The notes under the pieces were generated by a model. That model did not search any database and was not told where the DNA came from. It saw only the letters and a program-made list of their open reading frames with translations. The position numbers and the translations under genes were made by a program. 64,000 bases of DNA from Ruminococcus sp. (GTDB taxonomy: Bacteria; Bacillota; Clostridia; Lachnospirales; Lachnospiraceae), in contig JACERV010000001.1 in assembly GCA_013911065.1 (NCBI GenBank), forward strand, positions 62,001 through 126,000, written 5' to 3'. Numbering within the stretch: the first letter of the stretch is position 1; the number at the start of each line of letters is the position of its first letter. Below are positions 52,397 to 59,509 of the stretch, in pieces.

Positions 52397-52425
52397 TTGA
52401 TATTGATTTTATTTAAACATATAAT
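52397..52425 (+). promoter_or_regulatory. Promoter of the broken lipoprotein gene
   Basis: TTGATA (52397-52402) and TATAAT (52420-52425) are 17 bp apart. The ~95-nt leader contains AAAGGAGG, a possible 12-codon TTG frame and a GC-rich patch with CTCTTC/GAAGAG arms (52465-52494). Between 52038 and 52396 I see only AT-rich DNA and the Uma2 remnant. Confidence 0.5.
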
Positions 52426-52526
52426 AAATAACAAAGGAGGCAGGAGATATTGAGGGGAATCCTGCTCTTCGGGGGGCCTGCGAATTAGGAAGAGTACTTT
52501 AACCGGAAAGGAGTGGATAAAAGAAA

Positions 52527-52916
52527 ATGAAAAAAATGTCTATATTATTCTCTATAATATGCATGATTGCTTTGGCTGGATGTTCAGGCAATTCCTCACA
52601 GTCTGAGTCTGCTGGGAATAGCAATGAATCGACGCAGGTGATTGTCCAGGAAATGCCCTTTACCTTAGAGATGGATGATTACGCGCCTCAGGAAAAGGTG
52701 GCTGAGCTGACCTTTGCTTTACCCTCTGCGGTGACGGAAATCCCTGGGACAATCAATGCCGGAGATCTGTATCTTTGATCGGGCAACAATCTGGTGCTGT
52801 TTTATACCACATTTTCAAACTCTTACAGTTACGTTCCGGTTGGATACATTGAAGATGTGACAGGGCTTCAGGACGCTCTTGGAAGCGGCAGCGTTGAAGT
52901 AACATTTCAAAAGTAA
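52527..52916 (+). pseudogene. Cyclophilin-like-fold lipoprotein broken by one TGA codon
   Basis: The frame begins with a lipoprotein signal (lipobox IALAG|C) and a Ser/Asn-rich linker, then a beta-rich domain ending in PGTINAGDLYL. A TGA at 52776-52778 interrupts it, but the same frame continues for 45 more codons (SGNNLVLFYTTFSNSYSY and on to VEVTFQK) before a TAA. The joined 129-codon product resembles small bacterial cyclophilin-like lipoproteins, where the interrupted position is often aromatic (TGG to TGA would explain it). Either it is a fresh pseudogene, a sequencing error, or the stop is read through at low level. The Fe-S aldo/keto reductase follows by 34 bp. Confidence 0.7.
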
Positions 52917-52950
52917 CGTTATAGTTTTTACAACATAGAGAGGAGAATAT

Positions 52951-54084
52951 ATGATTTATAAAGAGTTTCAAGACATAAAACTATCTGCCCTTGGTTTGGG
53001 AGCCATGCGTCTGCCCGTCATGGACCAGGATTATGCTAAGATTGATGAAGTTGCAACTCAGAAGATGGTAGACTATGCTATGGCACAGGGGGTCAACTAT
53101 TATGATACTGCATGGGGATATCATGAGGGAAATTCAGAGCCGGCAATTGGCAAAGCTTTGAGCAAATATCCCAGAGAAAGCTACTACCTTGCAACAAAGT
53201 TTCCCGGATATGATTTAACCAATATGGATAAGGCCCCAGAAATTTTTGAGCAGCAACTGAAGAGATGCGGTGTGGAATATTTTGATTTCTATCTATTCCA
53301 TAATGTGTGTGAAATGAACATTGATGCCTATCTGGATGAAAGATACGGTATTTATCCTTACTTAATGAAGCAGAAAAATGCAGGACGTATCCGCCACCTA
53401 GGTTTTTCTGTACATGGAACTTACGATATTACAAAGCGGTTTTTAGAATCTTATGGGGCAGATATGGAGTTCTGCCAGATTCAGTTAAACTATATTGACT
53501 GGGAATTTCAGGATGCCAAAGCCAAGGTAGAACTTTTAAAAGAATATGATATTCCAGTTTGGGTTATGGAGCCATTACGCGGCGGAAAGCTGTCAGCTCT
53601 GTCAGCGGAAAACACCGAAAAGTTAAAGGAGCTTCGTTCAGATGAAAGCATTCCTGCATGGGCGTTTCGATTTTTACAAACAATCCCCGGCGTTACTATG
53701 GTGCTTTCCGGTATGTCAAACCTTGAACAGCTGGAACAGAATATTCGGACATTTGCTGAAGAAAAGCCATTGAATATGCAAGAACTGACGACACTTTTGA
53801 AGCTTGCAGACAGTATGACGAAAAAGACGGCTTTACCTTGTACTGCCTGTCGTTACTGTGTCGGCCATTGTCCTAAGGAGTTGGATATTCCATGGCTTCT
53901 AGAACTGTATAATGAGCATTCCTTTACTGGGGACGGCTTTATTGCACCGATGGCACTAATGGCACTCCCTTCTGAAAAACAGCCCGGAGCCTGCATCGGC
54001 TGCCAGAGCTGTGAGAGTGTCTGTCCTCAGCAGATTAAAATTTCTGAGGCTATGAGTGATTTTGTTAGAAAGCTGAATGGTTAA
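52951..54084 (+). CDS. Aldo/keto reductase with C-terminal [4Fe-4S] ferredoxin motifs
   Basis: A 377-residue enzyme. The N-terminal ~270 residues form an aldo/keto reductase barrel with the catalytic Asp-Tyr (NYYDTAWGYHEG) and Lys in LATKFPG. The C-terminal ~90 residues add two cysteine clusters, CTACRYCVGHCP and CIGCQSCESVCP, that would bind iron-sulphur clusters. This form is common in anaerobic Clostridia and probably couples ferredoxin-type electrons to reduction of a carbonyl compound. The substrate is unknown. AGAGAGGAGAATAT precedes the start. Confidence 0.9.
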   Translation: MIYKEFQDIKLSALGLGAMRLPVMDQDYAKIDEVATQKMVDYAMAQGVNYYDTAWGYHEGNSEPAIGKALSKYPRESYYLATKFPGYDLTNMDKAPEIFEQQLKRCGVEYFDFYLFHNVCEMNIDAYLDERYGIYPYLMKQKNAGRIRHLGFSVHGTYDITKRFLESYGADMEFCQIQLNYIDWEFQDAKAKVELLKEYDIPVWVMEPLRGGKLSALSAENTEKLKELRSDESIPAWAFRFLQTIPGVTMVLSGMSNLEQLEQNIRTFAEEKPLNMQELTTLLKLADSMTKKTALPCTACRYCVGHCPKELDIPWLLELYNEHSFTGDGFIAPMALMALPSEKQPGACIGCQSCESVCPQQIKISEAMSDFVRKLNG

Positions 54085-54140
54085 TGTTAATGCCTGTTTA
54101 TTTATTAGGACAGATAAAGGAAAAAGCAAGCACAGATAGA

Positions 54141-54170
54141 TTGTAATTAATAGAAGTTATGCCGTATACT
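54141..54170 (+). promoter_or_regulatory. Possible promoter of the Uma2 gene
   Basis: TTGTAA (54141-54146) and TATACT (54165-54170) are 18 bp apart, 50 bp before the start codon. Confidence 0.45.
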
Positions 54171-54219
54171 AAAAGTAGAAAACTCTTTTAAACATGCCCT
54201 GGAAGGAGGGACTGAGGCT

Positions 54220-55032
54220 ATGGATTTACGAGAAATAAAATATTATAAAGAGTTATACGGGTATACGGATGAGATGTTGGCTCAGTTAACAGGTGTGTCA
54301 TCGGAGAGGATTAAAGAAGTCATAGACGGACGAAGAGAAGATTGTGATATTATCGAAAGATTGGAGCAAATACTCTTATCTTATAGCAGGGAAACCTATT
54401 ATAAGGATGTAGATGGGGACCAGTATACATCTATGGTCAGGGAAGAGGCTCCCGCATATGGGAGTTACAGAGAAAAGTATACAATAGAAGACTATTACCG
54501 CCTTCCAAATGAAGAGAGAAAAGAACTGATAAATGGGACTTTCTATGATATGGCAGCGCCGTCCATATCACATCAATTGATTTCCATGAATATCAGTGTC
54601 CAGATCGCCGTATATATACGGGAGAAGAGGGGAGATTGCCTTGTACTTACAGCCCCGGTGGATGTCCGGCTGGATGAAGATGAATATACGATGATCCAGC
54701 CAGATATCATTATTTTGTGTAAAAATGAAAAGCTGCACAGACGCTGTATCATGGGAGCACCAGATTTTATTATAGAAATTTTATCCCCTTCCACAGGAAA
54801 AAAAGATGCTTTTCTAAAGTTGGCAAAATACAGGTATGCCGGGGTCAGAGAGTACTGGATGATAGATCCGGAGAAGAAGCGTATTGTCACTTACTTTTTT
54901 GAAGAGGATGAGTTTCCTGTTATATATGGAATGGACAGGCTGGTTCCTGTCAGGATATATAATGGAGAATTAAAATTAGACTTTGGAGGAATCCAGTCTA
55001 TTCTTAAGGAACTTGCACTTGAAGAACTATAG
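54220..55032 (+). CDS. Uma2-family PD-(D/E)xK nuclease-like protein with N-terminal HTH
   Basis: A 270-residue protein. Residues about 1-50 look like a small helix-turn-helix (MLAQLTGVSSERIKEVIDG). The rest is a Uma2 (DUF820) domain with the PD-(D/E)xK-type residues in QPDIIIL and DFIIEILSPSTGKKDAFLKLAKYR and the conserved GVREYWMIDP. The biological role of Uma2 proteins is unsettled; they are often multi-copy. A decayed piece of a related gene lies at 52247. The start follows GGAAGGAGGGACTGAGGCT. Confidence 0.82.
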   Translation: MDLREIKYYKELYGYTDEMLAQLTGVSSERIKEVIDGRREDCDIIERLEQILLSYSRETYYKDVDGDQYTSMVREEAPAYGSYREKYTIEDYYRLPNEERKELINGTFYDMAAPSISHQLISMNISVQIAVYIREKRGDCLVLTAPVDVRLDEDEYTMIQPDIIILCKNEKLHRRCIMGAPDFIIEILSPSTGKKDAFLKLAKYRYAGVREYWMIDPEKKRIVTYFFEEDEFPVIYGMDRLVPVRIYNGELKLDFGGIQSILKELALEEL

Positions 55033-55053
55033 ACGGGAGAGATTCAGGGGAGT

Positions 55054-56550
55054 TTAGTCCCCGAATCCTTCCCCAAAATCTATGATCTGTGTAGATACTT
55101 TTCTCTGAAATGCTTCATCATGCTCAACAAACAGCATTGTCGGTTCATATTCCATAAGCAAGTCTTCTATCTGCATGCGTGAGAGGACATCAATAAAATT
55201 CAGTGGTTCATCCCAGATAAATAAGTGTGCTGGTTCGCACAAGCTTTTTGCAAGGAGGACCTTTTTCTTCTGCCCTTCACTGAAATGTTCCATATTTTTC
55301 TCAAACTGAATTCTATCAAAACCTAGTTTTCTTAATAGCGCCTTGAAAATACTTTCATCCAACTGATTTGACCGGGCAAACTCGGTAAGATTTCCTTTGA
55401 GCCAGGAGGTGTCCTGGGAAATATAGGATATTTTTATCCCGGAGCCCAGTTGGAAACTGCCGGTATAGGAAATGGGTTCTCCCAGGATTAGTTTAATCAG
55501 GCTTGTCTTTCCGCAGCCGTTTTTCCCTTTCAGGCAGGTACGGCTTCCCCGGCGTATTGTAAAACTGATATTATGACATACACCCGTATCCCCATAGGAA
55601 ATACTGACATTCTCCATAGACAGCAGTACATCTGTATGGTAAACAAGGGGATTCAGCTTCAAATCATCGGCCGCCTCTATATTTTTCAGTAATTTTTCTT
55701 TCTCTGAAATAGCATTTTGCTGCCGGTTTTGTATGGACTTAGAGCGTTTCATCATCTTGGCTGCCTGATGGCCGATGTATCCTCTGTCAGGACGCAGTCC
55801 GCCGACTCTGGTTCCTGTTTTCGTTTTTTCAATTTTCTCTGACCACTTGCTGCTTTGTCTGGCTGAGTCTTCCAGACGGCGAATATCCTGCATGAGCCGG
55901 GCATTCTGTTCCAGTTCCAGCTTATCCTGAGCCTCTTTATTTGCATACCAGGATGAAAAGTTTCCTTTTTGTACTTCGATATTAGTTTTATTTATGGAAA
56001 GTACATGGTTAATACAGCGGTCTAAAAAGGCACGGTCATGGGAAACCAGTATAAATCCTTTCTTCGAATTCAGATACTGGGCAACTTTTTCCCGGGCCTG
56101 GCTATCCAGATGGTTGGTGGGCTCATCAATGAGCAAAAATGCATTCTCTTTTAGAAACAGTGCCGCCAGCAAAACCTTTGTGCGTTCTCCGTTGCTGAGG
56201 GTAGAAAAAGGACGGTAGAGAATTTCCGGGTTTGTATCCAACAGGTTTAATTCTCTGAATATCTGCCAGCTTTCTGCTGATGGATTTATAGATTCCACGA
56301 TGGATAAAGTCATATCATCCGGGCTTTCAACAGTATAAGGAAAATATTCAAAGTCAACGCTGGCTGAGATGGTTCCGTTATAATCATATTTTCCAAGCAG
56401 AAGATTTAAAAATGTGGTCTTACCGCGTCCGTTCCTTCCGATAAAACCTAATTTCCAGTCAGTATCAATCTGAAAAGATACATTTTCAAATATATTATCG
56501 TAACTACTGTCATAGGCAAAGGTTAAATTTGATACTTGAATTCTTGACAT
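55054..56550 (-). CDS. ABC-F ribosomal protection-type ATPase (Lsa-like)
   Basis: A 498-residue soluble protein with two ABC domains and no membrane helices. Domain 1 has GRNGRGKTT, the signature TLSNGERTK and LLIDEPTNHLD; the linker (about 185-300) is basic; domain 2 has GKNGCGKTS, FSEGQKKKV and FIWDEPLNFID. Lsa/Vga-type ABC-F proteins displace lincosamides, pleuromutilins and streptogramin A from ribosomes. That role here is inferred from family and from the attenuator-like leader. The start at 56550 lies 8 nt after GGAGG; a TTG frame start at 56565 overlaps the ribosome site. Confidence 0.87.
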   Translation of the reverse strand: MSRIQVSNLTFAYDSSYDNIFENVSFQIDTDWKLGFIGRNGRGKTTFLNLLLGKYDYNGTISASVDFEYFPYTVESPDDMTLSIVESINPSAESWQIFRELNLLDTNPEILYRPFSTLSNGERTKVLLAALFLKENAFLLIDEPTNHLDSQAREKVAQYLNSKKGFILVSHDRAFLDRCINHVLSINKTNIEVQKGNFSSWYANKEAQDKLELEQNARLMQDIRRLEDSARQSSKWSEKIEKTKTGTRVGGLRPDRGYIGHQAAKMMKRSKSIQNRQQNAISEKEKLLKNIEAADDLKLNPLVYHTDVLLSMENVSISYGDTGVCHNISFTIRRGSRTCLKGKNGCGKTSLIKLILGEPISYTGSFQLGSGIKISYISQDTSWLKGNLTEFARSNQLDESIFKALLRKLGFDRIQFEKNMEHFSEGQKKKVLLAKSLCEPAHLFIWDEPLNFIDVLSRMQIEDLLMEYEPTMLFVEHDEAFQRKVSTQIIDFGEGFGD

Positions 56551-56582
56551 AAGACATACCTCCAATTTTGTTTAAAATATAA

Positions 56583-56618
56583 AAGAAGCTGCAGAAAAGT
56601 CAATTCCTGCAGCTTCTT
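56583..56618 (-). terminator. Attenuator terminator in the ABC-F leader
   Basis: AAGAAGCTGCAG (56583-56594) and CTGCAGCTTCTT (56607-56618) are perfect 12-bp arms. Read on the minus strand the stem is followed by TTATATTTT and, about 15 nt on, the ABC-F ribosome site. It lies between the promoter and the gene, so it must be conditionally bypassed. Confidence 0.75.
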
Positions 56619-56682
56619 GATTTTACATCCTGATATAAAAGGATTCCGAAAGAGCTTATGCCGAAGCAAAGATGAAAAAACA

Positions 56683-56708
56683 TCTTATTGAACGCTAATT
56701 GTTCAATA
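56683..56708. repeat. GAAC-N7-GTTC family repeat, copy 5
   Basis: TCTTATTGAAC-GCTAATT-GTTCAATAGA contains the conserved GAAC/GTTC arms of the family. It lies within the transcribed leader of the ABC-F gene. Confidence 0.55.
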
Positions 56709-56820
56709 GACACAATTTTTCACTGTCAGCATTATGATTCTGCTTGCTTGCAAGGATAAAATCACTGCTCTCAAAAACGGATGGTATGTCAAAGAAGAAA
56801 ATGAATGAACTTTCCTGCTG

Positions 56821-56871
56821 ATGCATAACAAAAGGAAGCAAATTTCTTTGCCGGCTTGTTTTGGTATGCAT
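56821..56871 (-). promoter_or_regulatory. Second leader hairpin of the ABC-F gene
   Basis: ATGCATAACAAAA (56821-56833) pairs with TTTTGGTATGCAT (56859-56871) with one mismatch; an inner GCAAA/TTTGC stem extends it. It begins about 13 nt after the upstream ORF stop, where a stalled ribosome would disturb it. Confidence 0.5.
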
Positions 56872-56883
56872 TTACGAATAAAA

Positions 56884-56904
56884 TTAGCAAGAAAACATCT
56901 TCAT
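56884..56904 (-). CDS. Six-residue leader peptide MKMFSC of the ABC-F gene
   Basis: On the minus strand, AGGAG (56917-56913) is followed after 8 nt by a seven-codon frame encoding MKMFSC and TAA. It lies just downstream of a good promoter and upstream of two hairpins, the standard layout for drug-induced ribosome-mediated attenuation seen with ABC-F and erm genes. The peptide itself is too short for homology evidence. Confidence 0.55.
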   Translation of the reverse strand: MKMFSC

Positions 56905-56936
56905 TTTTTCATCTCCTGTCTTTGTAAACTATAGCC

Positions 56937-56965
56937 ATCGTAGCAGACACATAAGAAAAAGTCAA
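56937..56965 (-). promoter_or_regulatory. Promoter of the ABC-F gene
   Basis: On the minus strand TTGACT (56965-56960) and TACGAT (56942-56937) are 17 bp apart. The transcript would carry a leader of roughly 380 nt before the ABC-F start. Confidence 0.65.
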
Positions 56966-56995
56966 CCCCAGGAAATGTTTTATGGTGTTAGAGAG

Positions 56996-57024
56996 TTGAC
57001 TATCTTGCAAGTGTATGGTAGACT
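56996..57024 (+). promoter_or_regulatory. Promoter of the alcohol dehydrogenase gene
   Basis: TTGACT (56996-57001) and TAGACT (57019-57024) are 17 bp apart. It is divergent from, and about 30 bp from, the ABC-F promoter. Confidence 0.65.
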
Positions 57025-57093
57025 TTAAATCAACAAGATATTGTTAAAAAAATAACAATATTATCATTATTATTCAGTCAAAAGGAGGTAGCT

Positions 57094-58155
57094 ATGAAAG
57101 CATTTGCAATGTTAGGAATTGGAAGTACAGGTTGGATTGAGAAGGAGCGTCCTGCTTGTGGACCTATGGATGCTATTTTGCGTCCTATAGCACTGGCACC
57201 TTGCACATCTGACGTACATACTGTCTGGGAAGGAGCTGTCGGGGACCGCTACAACTTGATCTTGGGACACGAAGGTGTTGGTGAAGTGGTGGAGGTTGGT
57301 AATCTGGTGAAAGACTTTAAGCCGGGTGATAAGGTGATTATGCCAGCGATTACCCCTGACTGGAACTCACTTGAAGCACAGGCTGGTTTTTCGATGCATT
57401 CCGGCGGCATGCTGGGAGGCTGGAAGTTTTCAAATGTAAAAGATGGTGTATTTGGCGAATTTATTCATGTAAATGATGCTGATGGTAATCTTGCATTGCT
57501 GCCCGAGGGACTGGCCCCGGAGACAGCAGCTATGTTAAGTGACATGGTACCTACCGGCCTGCATGGTTCAGAGCTGGCAAATGTACAATACGGTGATAAG
57601 GTTTGTGTCATCGGTATTGGTCCCGTAGGTCTGATGGGAGTACGCGGGGCAGTCCTGAGAGGTGCGGCTGATATCTATGCTGTAGGTTCACGGCCTAATT
57701 GCATTGAAATCGCGAAAGAGTACGGTGCTACTGACATTATTAATTATAAGAATGGCAGCATTCTTGAGCAGGTTATGGATAAGACCAATGGCAAGGGTGT
57801 GGACCGGGTGATTATCGCCGGCGGCGACTGTGATACCTTTGATGAGGCAATTAAAATGTTGAAACCAGGTGGTGTGATTGGTAATATCAACTATCTTGGT
57901 GAGGGCGAATTTGTTAAGATTCCACGTGCCGAATGGGGCGTTGGTATGGGCCACAAGACAATTGCCGGCGGGTTGATGCCAGGAGGAAGACTGCGTATGG
58001 AAAAATTGGCGGCTATGGTAATGGCAGGCCGTATTGACCCAAGCAGACTTATTACTCATCGGTTTGAAGGCTTGGATAAAGTGGAAGAAGCATTAATGCT
58101 TATGAAAGATAAACCGAAAGATTTAATTAAACCAGTTGTTACAATTAATTGGTAG
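57094..58155 (+). CDS. adh: NADP-dependent secondary alcohol dehydrogenase, zinc type
   Basis: A 353-residue medium-chain dehydrogenase closely resembling the Clostridium beijerinckii / Thermoanaerobacter brockii secondary alcohol dehydrogenases: MKAFAMLGIGSTGWIEKERP, APCTSDVHTV with zinc ligand C37, GHEGVGEVVEVG with H59-E60, and the Rossmann segment VIGIGPVGLMG. GSRPN after the second beta strand is the known NADP-specificity region. It interconverts ketones and secondary alcohols. Start follows AAAAGGAGGTAGCT. A terminator follows. Confidence 0.93.
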   Translation: MKAFAMLGIGSTGWIEKERPACGPMDAILRPIALAPCTSDVHTVWEGAVGDRYNLILGHEGVGEVVEVGNLVKDFKPGDKVIMPAITPDWNSLEAQAGFSMHSGGMLGGWKFSNVKDGVFGEFIHVNDADGNLALLPEGLAPETAAMLSDMVPTGLHGSELANVQYGDKVCVIGIGPVGLMGVRGAVLRGAADIYAVGSRPNCIEIAKEYGATDIINYKNGSILEQVMDKTNGKGVDRVIIAGGDCDTFDEAIKMLKPGGVIGNINYLGEGEFVKIPRAEWGVGMGHKTIAGGLMPGGRLRMEKLAAMVMAGRIDPSRLITHRFEGLDKVEEALMLMKDKPKDLIKPVVTINW

Positions 58156-58210
58156 CAGGAAAGCCAGCTTCGTTGATGCTCTTTTAAAAATTGAATAATT
58201 TTAACAAGAA

Positions 58211-58263
58211 CAGGGATGTTGCAGAATAGATAAGAAATCTATCAGCGGCATCCCTGCTTTTCA
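58211..58263 (+). terminator. Terminator after the alcohol dehydrogenase gene
   Basis: CAGGGATG (58211-58218) pairs with CATCCCTG (58249-58256), extended by partial pairing inside, followed by CTTTTC. An inner stem AGATA..TATCT-like region closes the loop. Confidence 0.7.
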
Positions 58264-58317
58264 TCCCAAGATACTGATTCGTAGCTGAAATGTCATAAAA
58301 GGATTCAGGATCTTCTA

Positions 58318-58346
58318 TTGATTTTACTGCAAAAGAAATGTAATCT
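58318..58346 (+). promoter_or_regulatory. Possible promoter of the shikimate dehydrogenase-like gene
   Basis: TTGATT (58318-58323) and TAATCT (58341-58346) are 17 bp apart, after the upstream terminator and 33 bp before the start. Confidence 0.45.
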
Positions 58347-58378
58347 ATTATTAACGATAAAGAAGGGAAGAAATATTT

Positions 58379-59239
58379 ATGAGCAAAATAACAGGAAAAA
58401 CAAAAATGTTGGCTGTGCTGGGAAGTCCTATTTCCCACAGCAACTCACCTGCAATACATAATGCTGCCTTTAAAGCACTGGGACTGGATTGCGTATATCT
58501 GGCATATGATGTGGCTCAGGATACACTAAAAGCTGCAATTGAAGGCATGAGAGCACTTGGTGCCCTGGGATTTAGTGTAACGATGCCAAATAAGCAGATT
58601 GTTTCGGAATTTCTGGATGAATTAAGCCGGGAAGCTGCTCTGTGCGGAGCGGTTAACTGTGTGCTGAATCAGGAAGGAAAACTGATTGGGTATAATACTG
58701 ACGGCTTTGGTTTCATGGAAACTCTGCGTGGAAATCAGGTGACGGTTAAGGGGGCTAAGATGACACTGATCGGAACCGGCGGAGCAAGCTCTTCGATCTG
58801 TACCCAGGCAGCTCTGGACGGGATGAAAGAAATTGCTGTCTTTGGTATCAAAGACCCTACCTTTGAAAGCGGGTTAGAACTGGCAAAGCGCATCAACAGT
58901 GGGACGAACTGTAAAGTAACAGTAACAGAACTTTCGGAGGAAGAGGCCCTGAAGCAGCATATTTCTGAGAGCTCAATTCTGGCGAATGCAACTCCGGTTG
59001 GAATGGGCAAGATGACTGGGATGAGCCCGGTCAAAGATGAAAGTGTCTTTCGTGCAGGTCTGGCAGTTATGGATGTTATTTATAATCCGGAAAAGTCTAA
59101 ATTGCTGGAAACGGCCGAAGCACATGGCTGTAAGATTATGAACGGTAAGAATATGCTGATGTATCAGGGGGCGCGAAGCTTTGAAATCTGGACTGGCGAA
59201 AAGATGCCTCTTGATGTAGTAAAACCAATATTGGATTAA
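58379..59239 (+). CDS. Shikimate/quinate dehydrogenase-family protein
   Basis: A 286-residue enzyme of the AroE fold. It has VLGSPISHSNSPAIHNAAF for substrate binding, the catalytic Lys in SVTMPNKQ, the Asp in YNTDGFGF, the NADP motif GTGGASSSICTQAAL and a C-terminal QGARSFEIWTG. It may catalyse the shikimate step or act on quinate or a related hydroxyacid (AroE-like paralogues are common); no other aro gene is adjacent. The start follows GAAGGGAAGAAATATTT. A terminator follows. Confidence 0.87.
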   Translation: MSKITGKTKMLAVLGSPISHSNSPAIHNAAFKALGLDCVYLAYDVAQDTLKAAIEGMRALGALGFSVTMPNKQIVSEFLDELSREAALCGAVNCVLNQEGKLIGYNTDGFGFMETLRGNQVTVKGAKMTLIGTGGASSSICTQAALDGMKEIAVFGIKDPTFESGLELAKRINSGTNCKVTVTELSEEEALKQHISESSILANATPVGMGKMTGMSPVKDESVFRAGLAVMDVIYNPEKSKLLETAEAHGCKIMNGKNMLMYQGARSFEIWTGEKMPLDVVKPILD

Positions 59240-59249
59240 CATTAAAAAC

Positions 59250-59289
59250 TGCCATTATACTGAGTGATTAGTATAGTGGCAATTTTTTT
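59250..59289 (+). terminator. Intrinsic terminator after the shikimate dehydrogenase-like gene
   Basis: TGCCATTATACT (59250-59261) pairs with AGTATAGTGGCA (59270-59281) with one G-T pair, followed by ATTTTTTT. Confidence 0.85.
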
Positions 59290-59410
59290 GCGAGTTCTTT
59301 TGAATGAAGTTATAAAAACGCAGGGCCGCTGCTTCTCTTTTCCTTGTAGTACAAGGTTCATATAAATTTTATAAATATGATAGGAAATTAATAAAAAACA
59401 TAAAAATTGC

Positions 59411-59438
59411 CATAATATAGTACTGCGCTATTTTATGG
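59411..59438. promoter_or_regulatory. Hairpin upstream of the glucan synthase gene
   Basis: CCATAATATAG pairs with CGCTATTTTATGG around TACTG, imperfectly. It lies in the 270-bp gap before the large gene, otherwise AT-rich with no clear promoter recognised. It could be a leader structure or a diverged repeat. Confidence 0.3.
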
Positions 59439-59509
59439 GAAAACAGACAAACTATTTATAAAAAATTTTGTCATGTCTGAATGATTTCTTAAATAAGGAG
59501 GAGCTTCAA

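Noticed and set aside
52527-52916. Selenocysteine at the internal TGA of the lipoprotein gene
   Set aside because: No selenocysteine-insertion hairpin is evident right after the TGA, and the position suits Trp; a nonsense mutation is simpler.
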